A DNA stretch of 64,000 nucleotides, taken from contig JAYQTT010000016.1 in the NCBI GenBank assembly GCA_038147495.1, forward strand, positions 248,001-312,000, given 5' to 3'. The position numbers and the translations under genes are program-made. Shown in pieces: positions 53,368 through 61,594 of the stretch (position 1 is the stretch's first letter; each line of letters starts with the position of its first letter). This DNA comes from MED-G116 sp038147495 (lineage in GTDB: Bacteria; Pseudomonadota; Alphaproteobacteria; Puniceispirillales; Puniceispirillaceae). The notes under the pieces were generated by a model. That model searched no databases, was not told the DNA's origin, and saw only the letters and a program-made list of their open reading frames with translations.

Positions 53368-53395
53368 ATATAAGAGGAGAAAAGCCGGTTGCAAG
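53368..53395 (-). promoter_or_regulatory. Predicted RpoH (sigma-32) heat-shock promoter of dnaK
   Basis: On the minus strand CTTG (53395-53392) is followed after exactly 17 bp by CTTATAT (53374-53368). This matches the alphaproteobacterial heat-shock form CTTG-N17-CYTATNT. It lies about 128 bp upstream of the dnaK start and 18 bp after the grpE stop. No CIRCE element is visible near it. Confidence 0.7.
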
Positions 53396-53412
53396 GGGTG
53401 CCGACAAAGGTC

Positions 53413-54069
53413 TTACGCCTTTGCGTCTACCTGCTTGTCTGACTTGTCCGCTGCTTTCGAAACGCCAACCATAGCCGGCCGCAACAATCGGTCATGCAAC
53501 ATGTAACCATGCTGCACCACCTCTACGACCATTCCCGGTTCATGCTCATCTGTCGGCAGCTCAAACATTGCCTGATGTTGGTTGTAATCAAATTTTTCGC
53601 CAACCGGATTGATCTGGGTGATCCCATGTTTTTCAATCACTGACAGAATTTCTGTCCAGCTGAGCTCTATGCCCTTTATCAGGCTTTGCGTTGCTTCATC
53701 AGCGGCCACCGCCTCTGACCCACTGGCACCTGCCGCTTCGATTGCCCGCGCCAGATTGTCAATGGCGCCAACAAGATCACGGGCAAAAGATGTATGCCCA
53801 TATTTGCGGGCAGATTGTGTCTCGCGCTCTGTGCGGCGGCGCATATTTTCTGTTTCTGCCAAGGCGCGGAGAAGCTGATCTTTCAGCTGATCGCGCTCCT
53901 GCAACAATGCCTCAAACGTATCATCAACGTCCTTGGCATCATCATTTAGGGGAATGTCTTCATCAGGCGCATCTTCGATTGCGTTCTGCCAATCTTCTGC
54001 CTGATCCGGTTTTTCAGAAACCTCTGGTTCCTGCTCATTTTGCACCTTGTCTTCGCTTTTTTGCGCCAT
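53413..54069 (-). CDS. grpE: Nucleotide exchange factor GrpE
   Basis: Releases ADP from DnaK. An acidic disordered N-terminus (residues 1-50) precedes a long coiled coil (FEALLQERDQLKDQLLRALA and following ETENMRRRTERE). The C-terminal beta domain contains GEKFDYNQHQAMFELPTDE and EVVQHGYMLHDRLLRPAMV, the GrpE signature. There are 218 residues. ATG 54069 follows AAGGA. It is upstream of dnaK. In many relatives hrcA would be directly upstream, but here two opposite-strand genes intervene. Confidence 0.96.
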   Translation of the reverse strand: MAQKSEDKVQNEQEPEVSEKPDQAEDWQNAIEDAPDEDIPLNDDAKDVDDTFEALLQERDQLKDQLLRALAETENMRRRTERETQSARKYGHTSFARDLVGAIDNLARAIEAAGASGSEAVAADEATQSLIKGIELSWTEILSVIEKHGITQINPVGEKFDYNQHQAMFELPTDEHEPGMVVEVVQHGYMLHDRLLRPAMVGVSKAADKSDKQVDAKA

Positions 54070-54420
54070 GTCTTAGTCCTTCACCATGGGCGAACGTACT
54101 TTGCCTGTCATGGCAAACGTCCTTGCTTTGCCGGATATTTAGTGCCTATTCCCCCCATATCCAAGCGGGCATGACCATTTTTTTCGTCTTAATGGGGCCA
54201 AGCCTTTGGCATCTTTGGCAGCTTATACAACCCCTATTGAATGTGTAGCAGCAAAAACACCAGATGTTGTGTATATATGAAAACTATGCCAGACTTCTGT
54301 TCAGTGATTTTTATGGGATTTTTTAGAATTTTACAGCCGCTATTCGGACATTAACCGACAATCCGGCTAACGCTTTTGGGCATCCGCAGATAATTGCTCT
54401 GGCCAAAGACAGGTAAATCA
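54070..54420. other. Divergent intergenic region between grpE and the H1-tailed gene
   Basis: About 350 bp with no supported gene. It must hold the promoters of grpE (minus) and of the plus-strand gene at 54421. On the minus strand CTTG with CACTAAAT 17 bp on is a poor match to the heat-shock pattern. AT-rich stretches occur at 54265-54290 and 54306-54330. I see no CIRCE element and no RNA gene. Confidence 0.5.
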
Positions 54421-55365
54421 ATGAGTCCAACCAACACCCAGCAATCGATCGAAGCTCTATACAAGGAAGCCGAGGCCACGATCGCAAATGGTGGGCCGAT
54501 GTTGGCAGTGGCCCAGTCTGATCCCCCCGGTTTATCAGCAAGCCAAGAGAGTGTTGCCGCAATTCATGCCGAAGCCCGTGCCGCCCGATCAAAGGATGAT
54601 GCGCTGCCCTTAAAACAGCGTATTCAAAATTTGCTAAATGAGGCTGAACTCGAATGGCGAAAGGGCGAAACAGAGGACGCCGGGCAGGAGCCTGTGTCGG
54701 CGACATCTGAAGACCAGAGCGATAATGACACGCCTGAAGATCGTGTCTTGGCAAAAACACGTGAAGATGTCACCGCAATCATGGCTGACATTGCCGCGGC
54801 AGTGGGCATGGTCACAGCTGAGAGCAATGGTCCTGCGCGACATGCGGGAAGGGCGGAAAATGTCGGGGCCAAAGACGGACCAATGGCCCGGAGTAATGCC
54901 AGCGGCGGGTCAGCAAGCCTCGACAATATCAATAAAGATGATTTAAGCGCATTGATCACCGATGCGGTCAAAACCGTGATCAATGAAGAACTGCCCGATC
55001 TGATCAAAGCCGCAATCGCCAGTGAGAAAAGCAAAACTGGTAATGGTGACAAACCATCCGGCTCACGCAAGGCTGCCCCGCTGAAAGCAAAAAAGGCACC
55101 CGCCACATCCGCAGGCAAAAAGGCAAAAAAGCCTGCAGGAAAATCAGTGGCGAAAACGGCCGCCACAAAGAAAGCCGTAAAAGCGCGTAAGACCACCGCA
55201 CCAAAAGCAGCGGCGGCGCCAAAAGCCACACGAAGCGCGAAAACAGCCCCCAAAAAGACCACCCAAACGGCCACCCAAACAGTGGGCAAAACATTGGCCA
55301 AAACGACCAAGGCGACCAGCAAAGCCGTAGCAAAGAAAAAGCCCGCAAAAACATCCAAAAAATGA
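54421..55365 (+). CDS. Acidic protein with amphipathic PopZ-like segment and histone H1-like basic tail
   Basis: 314 residues from ATG 54421 (AGG seven bases upstream). Residues 1-165 are acidic, Ala/Ser-rich and probably disordered, with two short helices (SIEALYKEAEATI and LKQRIQNLLNEAELEWR). Residues 173-202, LSALITDAVKTVINEELPDL and following, form an amphipathic segment whose Leu/Pro spacing recalls the C-terminal DUF2497 region of PopZ. Residues 203-314 are a Lys/Ala/Thr/Pro tail (KKAPATSAGKKAKKPAGKS-like repeats) of the histone H1 type, expected to bind DNA. The combination suggests a nucleoid- or pole-organising protein, but this is inference. It is divergent from grpE. Ordinary database annotation would probably be hypothetical or histone-like. 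Confidence 0.75.
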   Translation: MSPTNTQQSIEALYKEAEATIANGGPMLAVAQSDPPGLSASQESVAAIHAEARAARSKDDALPLKQRIQNLLNEAELEWRKGETEDAGQEPVSATSEDQSDNDTPEDRVLAKTREDVTAIMADIAAAVGMVTAESNGPARHAGRAENVGAKDGPMARSNASGGSASLDNINKDDLSALITDAVKTVINEELPDLIKAAIASEKSKTGNGDKPSGSRKAAPLKAKKAPATSAGKKAKKPAGKSVAKTAATKKAVKARKTTAPKAAAAPKATRSAKTAPKKTTQTATQTVGKTLAKTTKATSKAVAKKKPAKTSKK

Positions 55366-55375
55366 AAAGCGGAAA

Positions 55376-55403
55376 AGCCGGTTGATGCAAAACCAAACCG
55401 GCT
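55376..55403 (+). terminator. Possible terminator hairpin after the H1-tailed gene
   Basis: A perfect 8-bp inverted repeat, AGCCGGTT (55376-55383) with AACCGGCT (55396-55403), and a 12-base loop, 10 bp after the stop codon. No T-run follows directly, so it may be a weak or factor-aided terminator, or only an mRNA-end hairpin. Confidence 0.45.
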
Positions 55404-55489
55404 GGCATTCACTTTAAATTAACCTCAATCGCGTATCATCGCTGTCGATCCTCCTTTGTGAGACGATATGAACCGATTGGCGATTTGTG

Positions 55490-55945
55490 ATGATTTTAAA
55501 CTGCCCTCATTGTCAGGAGCCGGGTCAACTACCCGATGTATTGCACAATTTCTATGGCATGCCGGTATCATGTCACAGCTGTGGCAGGATAAATGTTATC
55601 GAAAGGCAGAATGCGGCACCGGACGCCGTTGCTGTTCGAGAGCGTCATCACCTCACCTCATGCCAGAAATGTGGCCTGCGTCTGATCGCCCCCGGAAAGC
55701 CGCTGCAAATCCGGCGGGTGAAATTCTTTTGTCCGGCCTGCAGACACAGTTTTAGAGGAGGCAGGCTTTATCATTGGTCGAAATGTGTACTGCCAATAGC
55801 CGCAGGCATGGTGCTCGCTGTTTGTGGCCTTGCCGTCGGGCTTTATTCAATCGGCTATCTGCCAACAGAGCTTCGCGCCATCATTGGCAATGTTCTGTTT
55901 CAGATCGATGAGGTTTCGATGTTAATTGCGCGGCTCTTTCCGTGA
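55490..55945 (+). CDS. Zinc-ribbon membrane protein of unknown function
   Basis: 151 residues from ATG 55490 (GTG 55487 is an adjacent alternative). Four Cys-x2-Cys pairs form two zinc ribbons: CPHC (5-8) with CHSC (28-31), and CQKC (58-61) with CPAC (81-84). The first is similar in layout to the short zinc-ribbon found at the N-terminus of some alphaproteobacterial membrane proteins (MJ0042-type). One membrane helix follows (about 97-120, CVLPIAAGMVLAVCGLAVGL) and then ~30 residues. The ribbons would face the cytoplasm by the positive-inside rule (RGGRLYHWSK just before the helix). I do not recognise a specific function. It is convergent with hrcA. Confidence 0.75.
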   Translation: MILNCPHCQEPGQLPDVLHNFYGMPVSCHSCGRINVIERQNAAPDAVAVRERHHLTSCQKCGLRLIAPGKPLQIRRVKFFCPACRHSFRGGRLYHWSKCVLPIAAGMVLAVCGLAVGLYSIGYLPTELRAIIGNVLFQIDEVSMLIARLFP

Positions 55946-55981
55946 GCGACCTTATCGCCGATCAGAACACATGCCAGACAA

Positions 55982-57040
55982 CTATCTGCCAAGAACGCGC
56001 GATAGGGCACGGCTCGTGTAATCCACCATCGGAATAATCCGGGCGTAATTCATATGCCGCGGGCCAATGACACCAATTGCGCCAACAACCGCCCGGTCAG
56101 AATTGCGATAGGGCGCAATTACCAGCGAACAGCCGGTATTGGCAAAAAGCTTGTTCTCGGCGCCAATGAAAATTTGCACGCCCTCGCCATGACTTGTCGC
56201 GTCCAGAAGGCGCAGGGCATTTTCGCGCGCTTCAAGCGCATCAAACAAATCCCGGATCAGTCCAAGCTGGTCTCCGGCAGTGACATCATCCAACAGGTTG
56301 GCCTGACCGCGCATGATCAACGCGGCTTCATCGCCACCTTTGCCATCAGACCACAGCCCCACCCCCTGTTCGACCAGTTCGGCAGACAGTTCATCCAGTT
56401 CGGCGCGATGTTCGGCGATTTCCTGACGAATAAGTTTGGCGGCTGCATCCATGTCTCGGCCAGCAAGACGGGCGGTCATATAGTTGCTGGCTCGAATAAG
56501 GGCTGATTGCGGCACCCCTTCGGGTAGATCTATGATCCTGTTCTCTACCTGGCCATCCGTTCGCACAAGCACTGCGAGCGCCCGCCGCGTGCCGATTGGC
56601 ACAAACTCAAAATGCTGTAATTCAGCATTACTGGCTGGCGACAGGACAAGGCTGGCGCAACGCGACAAGCCAGACAGGGTTTTGCTGGTCTTGTCCAAAA
56701 GCTCGGCAACGCTGATCCCGCGTGCGGCGCATTCGCCATCGATCGATAATCTCTCACTATTTGAAATGTCACGATTGAATTCCATCAACCCATCGACAAA
56801 CAGGCGAAGACCCGTCTCGGTGGGAATGCGGCCGGCCGAGGTATGCGGCGCAAACAACAATCCGGCATCCTCCAGATCGCTCATATTGCTGCGAATGGAT
56901 GCTGGCGAAAGATCACGGTCCATCAATTGCGACAATGTTTTTGACCCGACTGGCTGGCCGTTGTCGAGATAGGCGCCGACAAGCCGATGGAAAATCTCCA
57001 GCGCACGCGGGGTAAGTTGTTTTTGGGCCTCATCAGTCAT
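55982..57040 (-). CDS. hrcA: Heat-inducible transcriptional repressor HrcA
   Basis: Repressor that binds CIRCE elements upstream of groESL and sometimes dnaK. The N-terminal winged helix contains LTPRALEIFHRLVGAYLDNG and SPASIRSNMSDLEDAGLL, the recognition region. The GAF-like middle domain and the C-terminal VVGAIGVIGPRHMNYARIIP are family hallmarks. ATG 57040 behind AGG gives 352 residues; an upstream TTG is rejected. No CIRCE palindrome was found in the window, so its targets, probably groESL, lie elsewhere. It is divergent from rph. Confidence 0.95.
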   Translation of the reverse strand: MTDEAQKQLTPRALEIFHRLVGAYLDNGQPVGSKTLSQLMDRDLSPASIRSNMSDLEDAGLLFAPHTSAGRIPTETGLRLFVDGLMEFNRDISNSERLSIDGECAARGISVAELLDKTSKTLSGLSRCASLVLSPASNAELQHFEFVPIGTRRALAVLVRTDGQVENRIIDLPEGVPQSALIRASNYMTARLAGRDMDAAAKLIRQEIAEHRAELDELSAELVEQGVGLWSDGKGGDEAALIMRGQANLLDDVTAGDQLGLIRDLFDALEARENALRLLDATSHGEGVQIFIGAENKLFANTGCSLVIAPYRNSDRAVVGAIGVIGPRHMNYARIIPMVDYTSRALSRVLGR

Positions 57041-57207
57041 GATCAAAACCTATGTTAGACAGACAAGTTCGGTCAATGGGGCGCGTTATCAATGGTGACA
57101 AACAGCTTGCACTGGCGGTGCTGCACAGGTAACCCATAAGAACGTCCCCGGGGCCGTGGTTTCTAACTATGTTGCCCCTGTCTGTCATATAATTTTGCGA
57201 GATCATC

Positions 57208-57951
57208 ATGTCCACCTCATCCGGATCACGTCCATCTGGCCGCGAAGTGACCGCCCTCCGGTCAATCACCCTTGAGCCTGGTTTTTCCCGGCATGCGGAA
57301 GGGTCATGCTTTGCCAAATTTGGGCACACCCATGTTCTTTGCACGGCATCAATTGATGAACGTGTCCCCCCATTTTTGCGCAACAGCGGCAAAGGCTGGG
57401 TCACCGCAGAATATGGCATGCTGCCAAGATCCACGCATTCGCGTTCCGATCGCGAGGCGGCGCGCGGCAAACAGGGCGGACGTACACTTGAAATCCAACG
57501 CCTGATTGGCCGGTCCTTGCGCGCCGTCACCGATCTCGCAGCGCTTGGTGAGCGCCAGATCAAAATTGATTGTGATGTCATTCAGGCCGATGGCGGGACG
57601 CGAACGGCGTCTATCACCGGTGCGTGGGTGGCGCTTCGTATTGCCTGTGAAAAGCTGCTGCTCGATGGCGTGATCACCCGCCAGCCGATGATTGACCAAG
57701 TCGCTGCCATTTCATGCGGCATATATAATGATATGGCCGTAATCGACCTTGACTATGATGAGGACAGCCACGCCCAGATCGACGCCAATTTTATTCTGAG
57801 TGCAGAAAAGGGCCTTGTTGAAATTCAGGCAACGGGTGAAGAGCGGCCATTTTCCCGGATCGAACTTAATCAGATGCTTGATCTTGCCGAGGGCGGTTGT
57901 GCAACGCTTTTTGAGATGCAGCGGGATGCGGTGGCCGCAGGTACCCGGTAA
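57208..57951 (+). CDS. rph: Ribonuclease PH
   Basis: Phosphorolytic 3'-to-5' exonuclease that trims tRNA and rRNA 3' ends. The N-terminal RPSGREVTALRSITLEPGFSRHAEGS and the phosphate-site TRTASITGAWVALRIA are typical, and CDVIQADGGTR is part of the active site. There are 247 residues including a short Ser/Gly-rich N-terminal extension. It is the first gene of rph-rdgB-hemW, and its orientation opposite hrcA is common in the class. Confidence 0.96.
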   Translation: MSTSSGSRPSGREVTALRSITLEPGFSRHAEGSCFAKFGHTHVLCTASIDERVPPFLRNSGKGWVTAEYGMLPRSTHSRSDREAARGKQGGRTLEIQRLIGRSLRAVTDLAALGERQIKIDCDVIQADGGTRTASITGAWVALRIACEKLLLDGVITRQPMIDQVAAISCGIYNDMAVIDLDYDEDSHAQIDANFILSAEKGLVEIQATGEERPFSRIELNQMLDLAEGGCATLFEMQRDAVAAGTR

Positions 57952-57974
57952 AACAGTCAATCAAAGAGGTTCCG

Positions 57975-58574
57975 ATGCGCACATTTGCTGAAGATACACT
58001 TGTTCTGGCAACGCATAATCAGGGCAAGCTGCGCGAGATTAAAGAGCTGCTCGCAGACCGCCAGATCGAGGTCTTATCAGCGGCCGCACTCGGCCTTGAC
58101 GAACCCGAAGAGACCGAGACCAGCTTTACCGGCAACGCGCGGCTTAAGGCACGAGCCGCGGCACAGGCAACATCCCTGCCTGCACTTGCTGATGATTCCG
58201 GCCTCGTGGTTGAGGCGCTGAACGGTGATCCAGGAATTTATTCAGCCCGTTGGGCAGGTCCGGAAAAAGATTTCGCCATGGCAATGCAGCTGGTCGAGCA
58301 GAAATTGGCAGAAAGCGGAAGTGATGACCGGCGCGCCCATTTCATCTGTTCCTTGTCTTTGGTCTGGCCAGACGGTTTTGACGTCACTGTTGAAGGCCGT
58401 GTTGATGGCACTTTGGTCTGGCCACCGCGTGGCTCTAACGGCTTTGGTTATGACCCGATGTTTATAGCCGATGGCTATGACCAGACATTTGGTGAAATGG
58501 ACCCGGCACTCAAACACGCAATCGGGCATCGTGCCGATGCCTTTGACCAGCTTCTTCGCGCCTGTTTTGCCTGA
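57975..58574 (+). CDS. rdgB: XTP/dITP (non-canonical purine NTP) diphosphatase RdgB
   Basis: Ham1-family house-cleaning enzyme that hydrolyses dITP, ITP and XTP to monophosphates. The substrate motif LATHNQGKLREIKELL is at the N-terminus. LADDSGLVVEALNGDPGIYS contains the catalytic Asp. FGYDPMFIADGYDQTFGEM and HRADAFDQL complete the family set. There are 199 residues. Its last base overlaps the ATG of hemW. Confidence 0.96.
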   Translation: MRTFAEDTLVLATHNQGKLREIKELLADRQIEVLSAAALGLDEPEETETSFTGNARLKARAAAQATSLPALADDSGLVVEALNGDPGIYSARWAGPEKDFAMAMQLVEQKLAESGSDDRRAHFICSLSLVWPDGFDVTVEGRVDGTLVWPPRGSNGFGYDPMFIADGYDQTFGEMDPALKHAIGHRADAFDQLLRACFA

Positions 58575-59758
58575 TGACTACAGGTGGAGCAAACACCGGA
58601 AACAGGCTTGGTCTCTATGTCCATTGGCCATTCTGCAAATCAAAATGCCCCTATTGTGATTTCAACTCACATGTATCAGAGAAAATTGATCAGGACGGGT
58701 TTGCCGAAGGATTGCGCCGTGAGCTGGCGTCTCTGGCCACGCGTCTTTCAGACAGGCCAAAGCTTCACTCAATCTTTTTTGGCGGCGGGACGCCAAGTTT
58801 GATGCCACCGGCAACGCTGGAGTCGGTGATTGATCATGCGGACCAGATTTTTGGATTCGAAGACGATATCGAAATTACCGCCGAAGCGAATCCCACATCG
58901 GTTGAAACGGATAATCTGGCAGCATTTCACCTTGCTGGTGTGAATAGAGTGTCATTGGGAATTCAGGCGTTGGAGCCGGCACATCTGGCCTTTTTGGGGC
59001 GCGAACATTCGGCAGCAGACGCGCTGTCGGCCGTAGAGACAGCACAACAGCATTTTTCGCGTGTGTCGATTGATCTGATCTATGGCCTTCCGGATCAATC
59101 CGTTAGCCAATGGCAGAATGTACTTGCCCGCCTGTTGTCGCTCGGACTGGACCATTTATCGCTCTATCAGCTGACAATCGAACAGGGCACGGCCTTTTAT
59201 TCGCGCGCGAACAGGGGCGATGTGATGACCGGGCCAGATGATACAGTGGCACGGCAATTTGAAGTCACAAACGATATAATGGCAGGCGCTGGCCTGCCCG
59301 CCTACGAGGTATCAAACCATGCCCGGCCAGGCCATGAATGCCGCCATAATTTGATCTATTGGCGGGCCCAAAACTGGATTGGAATTGGCCCGGGTGCACA
59401 CAGCCGTTTTAACCATTCTGGCAATCGTGTCGCGCTAGCAACCCGGCGCAATCCTGCAAGCTGGCTGGCGCTGACGGCTGAGCAGGGCCATGCCATTGAA
59501 ACAGAGCATATTGAAACCGCATCCGATCATGCCGCCGAGATGTTGATGATGGGCTTGCGTCTTACCGAAGGCGTCTGCCTGCGGCATGTCGAAAATCACT
59601 GTGGCGCGCGCGGCGACTGGCTTGATGAAGCCGCGCTAACGGCGCATCTGGATAACAAGCTTCTTGAGCTGGTTCCACATTCAGACGGTGAACGCCTTAA
59701 AACAACGCCAAAAGGGCGGCTGTTTCTGAACCGCATATTGGCCGATATTCTTGCCTGA
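58574..59758 (+). CDS. hemW: HemW-type radical SAM protein (heme chaperone)
   Basis: Radical-SAM protein once annotated as coproporphyrinogen III oxidase HemN-like but shown in other bacteria to be a heme trafficking factor. The cluster motif is FCKSKCPYCDFNSH with Cys21, Cys25 and Cys28, plus the HemW-specific third residue pattern C-x3-C-x2-C. HSIFFGGGTPSLMPP and the later GVNRVSLGIQALEPAHLAFLGR are conserved. The 394 residues are typical of HemW (HemN is longer). It is translationally coupled to rdgB. Confidence 0.94.
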   Translation: MTTGGANTGNRLGLYVHWPFCKSKCPYCDFNSHVSEKIDQDGFAEGLRRELASLATRLSDRPKLHSIFFGGGTPSLMPPATLESVIDHADQIFGFEDDIEITAEANPTSVETDNLAAFHLAGVNRVSLGIQALEPAHLAFLGREHSAADALSAVETAQQHFSRVSIDLIYGLPDQSVSQWQNVLARLLSLGLDHLSLYQLTIEQGTAFYSRANRGDVMTGPDDTVARQFEVTNDIMAGAGLPAYEVSNHARPGHECRHNLIYWRAQNWIGIGPGAHSRFNHSGNRVALATRRNPASWLALTAEQGHAIETEHIETASDHAAEMLMMGLRLTEGVCLRHVENHCGARGDWLDEAALTAHLDNKLLELVPHSDGERLKTTPKGRLFLNRILADILA

Positions 59759-59772
59759 GCGTTCTGACAGTA

Positions 59773-59810
59773 CGGATCGAAGATATGTTTTTATCTCTAA
59801 ATTCGATCCG
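59773..59810. terminator. Inverted repeat between convergent hemW and the LpoA-like gene
   Basis: A perfect 9-bp inverted repeat, CGGATCGAA (59773-59781) with TTCGATCCG (59802-59810), encloses a smaller GATA/TATC pairing. It spans the 38-bp gap between the two stop codons and the last codons of the minus-strand gene. A role as bidirectional transcript end is plausible, but no clean T-run follows either arm. Confidence 0.5.
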
Positions 59811-61419
59811 GCGCTGGCTGTAGAAGATTGCTTGCACCATTCTCGATCTGGCGCAATTCAAACGCCCTGAGATTGGCACCACCTGGCAAAAAACGAAATG
59901 CGCCGCTGACCCCTTTGAAGCCCACATCCGACAACAGCTCATCACGCCAGCGCGCACGATCCTTGCTGGACAAAACACCGGCAAGCGCCACCGCATCAAA
60001 GCTCAGGCGCGCCAGCAAACCCGGTCGATCTGCCCATACAGCGCTCCATTTTTTGCCGAACATGGTGTCATCAGCACTTGGTCGTGACGCGAACAAGCCG
60101 CCTTGTAACGATGGTTCCATCAACAGTCGAGATTGATTCCACTGGGTGTTGCCAAGATATAAAACGTCATTCCCGGCCAGATCATAATAAGCCAGAACCG
60201 GTGCCGTTCGCAGGGCAAATTCGGCGTCACCGGCAAAAATCAAGGCATCAAAAACCGGCGGTGTCTTCTGTTTTGTTTCGCCATCAGCCGCCTCGACATA
60301 ACGGGCAAAGTTTCGGATCGCCCGCTTCAGCAAATCCTCGCTTGTCAGCGCCTCCTTGCGAAGAACCATCGTATCGCGGGGCGGCACCCCTTTTTGTCTG
60401 AGACGAAACTGAGCGTGCGAGGCGAGGCGGTTTCCATAAACTGTATTCTCGGCAATGATTGCAAAGCGGTTGCGTCCGGCGGCAATCGCATGATCGATCA
60501 ACAGGTCAAGTTCTTGCTCGGGGACATATCCCATCAGCCAGCTGCCTTGCGAGGTCGCCTGGGCGTTATTTGACAACAACAGCATCGGGACACCGGCGCT
60601 TTCGGCGACATTACGCGCTTCGGTGACGGCCTTGGTAAAAAGCGGGCCAATGATGATATCTGTTTCAGCCGAGACCGCCGACAACGCGGCATCGCGGGCC
60701 TTGTTGCCGCCAGCAGTGTCAAAGACAAGCAACTCCAGAGCGGGATTGTTGGCTGAAAACAACGCAAGTTCGGCACCACGCCGCAACTCACTGCCAAGAG
60801 TGGCATAAGGTCCGGAAAGCGGCACCAGAAGCGCCACCCGTGTCACACCGGCGGCCTTCTTCTCCGACCAGTCACGTTGCAATTCGACTTTTGAAGATGG
60901 CACGCCCTTTTGCGCGAGCAAAGCAAAGGCCGCCTCAAGTGCGTCTCTGGTAAGCGACGGGTCCTGACCTTCAGGTATCTTTGGTTCCGGCTGTGCGGGC
61001 TTGCGTGCCACCTCTGACTGGATCTTCCAAATGATGCTGTTGATCACATCATCCGTGTTCTGTTCGGTAAATGGTTTTTCAGACAGCTTGCTGTCTGTGG
61101 CTTTAACATCTGTCTCGGCAGATTCTTTCTGCTTTTGCTCTTCTGCAGATGCAAGTTCGTCTTGACCGTCAGGCGCCAGCTTTGGTTTCACTGTCACGGA
61201 CGGAACAACGCGCGGCTTTGGTTGAGGCGGGGTGACGTCTTTGATTGCCACCTGATCGGCATTCTGTGCCTCTGGTGTGGCGGTGGATGTCTGCGATGTG
61301 GTCGTTTCTTCAGTGCTGGTTTTTAACGATGGAGGTTTTGGTGGCGGCGTTGTGGCACCGCAGGCCGCAAGCCCCAGTCCAAGCAGTAAAACAAATGCAC
61401 ATTGAAGCGGCACCCGCAT
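59797..61419 (-). CDS. LpoA-like outer-membrane lipoprotein (penicillin-binding protein activator family)
   Basis: 540 residues from ATG 61419, the second of two adjacent ATGs behind GGGAG. A lipoprotein signal peptide ends in LGLAAC with Cys20. A ~150-residue Pro/Thr/Glu/Lys-rich linker follows. The rest is a periplasmic-binding-protein type 1 fold (ALLVPLSGPYATLGSELRRG onwards). This is the LppC/LpoA family; E. coli LpoA activates PBP1A. It is divergent from rsmI and close to yraN and a dolP-like gene, the same neighbourhood as E. coli lpoA. The N-terminal TPR-like domain of E. coli LpoA is absent and replaced by the linker, so activity on a PBP is inferred. The open frame extends 107 codons upstream, which is rejected. 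Confidence 0.88.
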   Translation of the reverse strand: MRVPLQCAFVLLLGLGLAACGATTPPPKPPSLKTSTEETTTSQTSTATPEAQNADQVAIKDVTPPQPKPRVVPSVTVKPKLAPDGQDELASAEEQKQKESAETDVKATDSKLSEKPFTEQNTDDVINSIIWKIQSEVARKPAQPEPKIPEGQDPSLTRDALEAAFALLAQKGVPSSKVELQRDWSEKKAAGVTRVALLVPLSGPYATLGSELRRGAELALFSANNPALELLVFDTAGGNKARDAALSAVSAETDIIIGPLFTKAVTEARNVAESAGVPMLLLSNNAQATSQGSWLMGYVPEQELDLLIDHAIAAGRNRFAIIAENTVYGNRLASHAQFRLRQKGVPPRDTMVLRKEALTSEDLLKRAIRNFARYVEAADGETKQKTPPVFDALIFAGDAEFALRTAPVLAYYDLAGNDVLYLGNTQWNQSRLLMEPSLQGGLFASRPSADDTMFGKKWSAVWADRPGLLARLSFDAVALAGVLSSKDRARWRDELLSDVGFKGVSGAFRFLPGGANLRAFELRQIENGASNLLQPAPDRI

Positions 61420-61594
61420 CATCAATCTCCCTCTTAATAAATCGATAATGCAGGCTTTTTGCGCCAATGTCATTATTGCGCTATGAATTGACGCAGGCGG
61501 AAGAAACAGGTTTGGCAGAGCCGCTGCCATATCCCAGCCGCCGCAACATGACGCCACGTGTTTTGTCGCGGGCAAATAGGGTGATCGACCGCTC

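Noticed and set aside
53240..54420. CIRCE element near dnaK or grpE
   Set aside because: Looked for TTAGCACTC/GAGTGCTAA arms on both strands; none seen.
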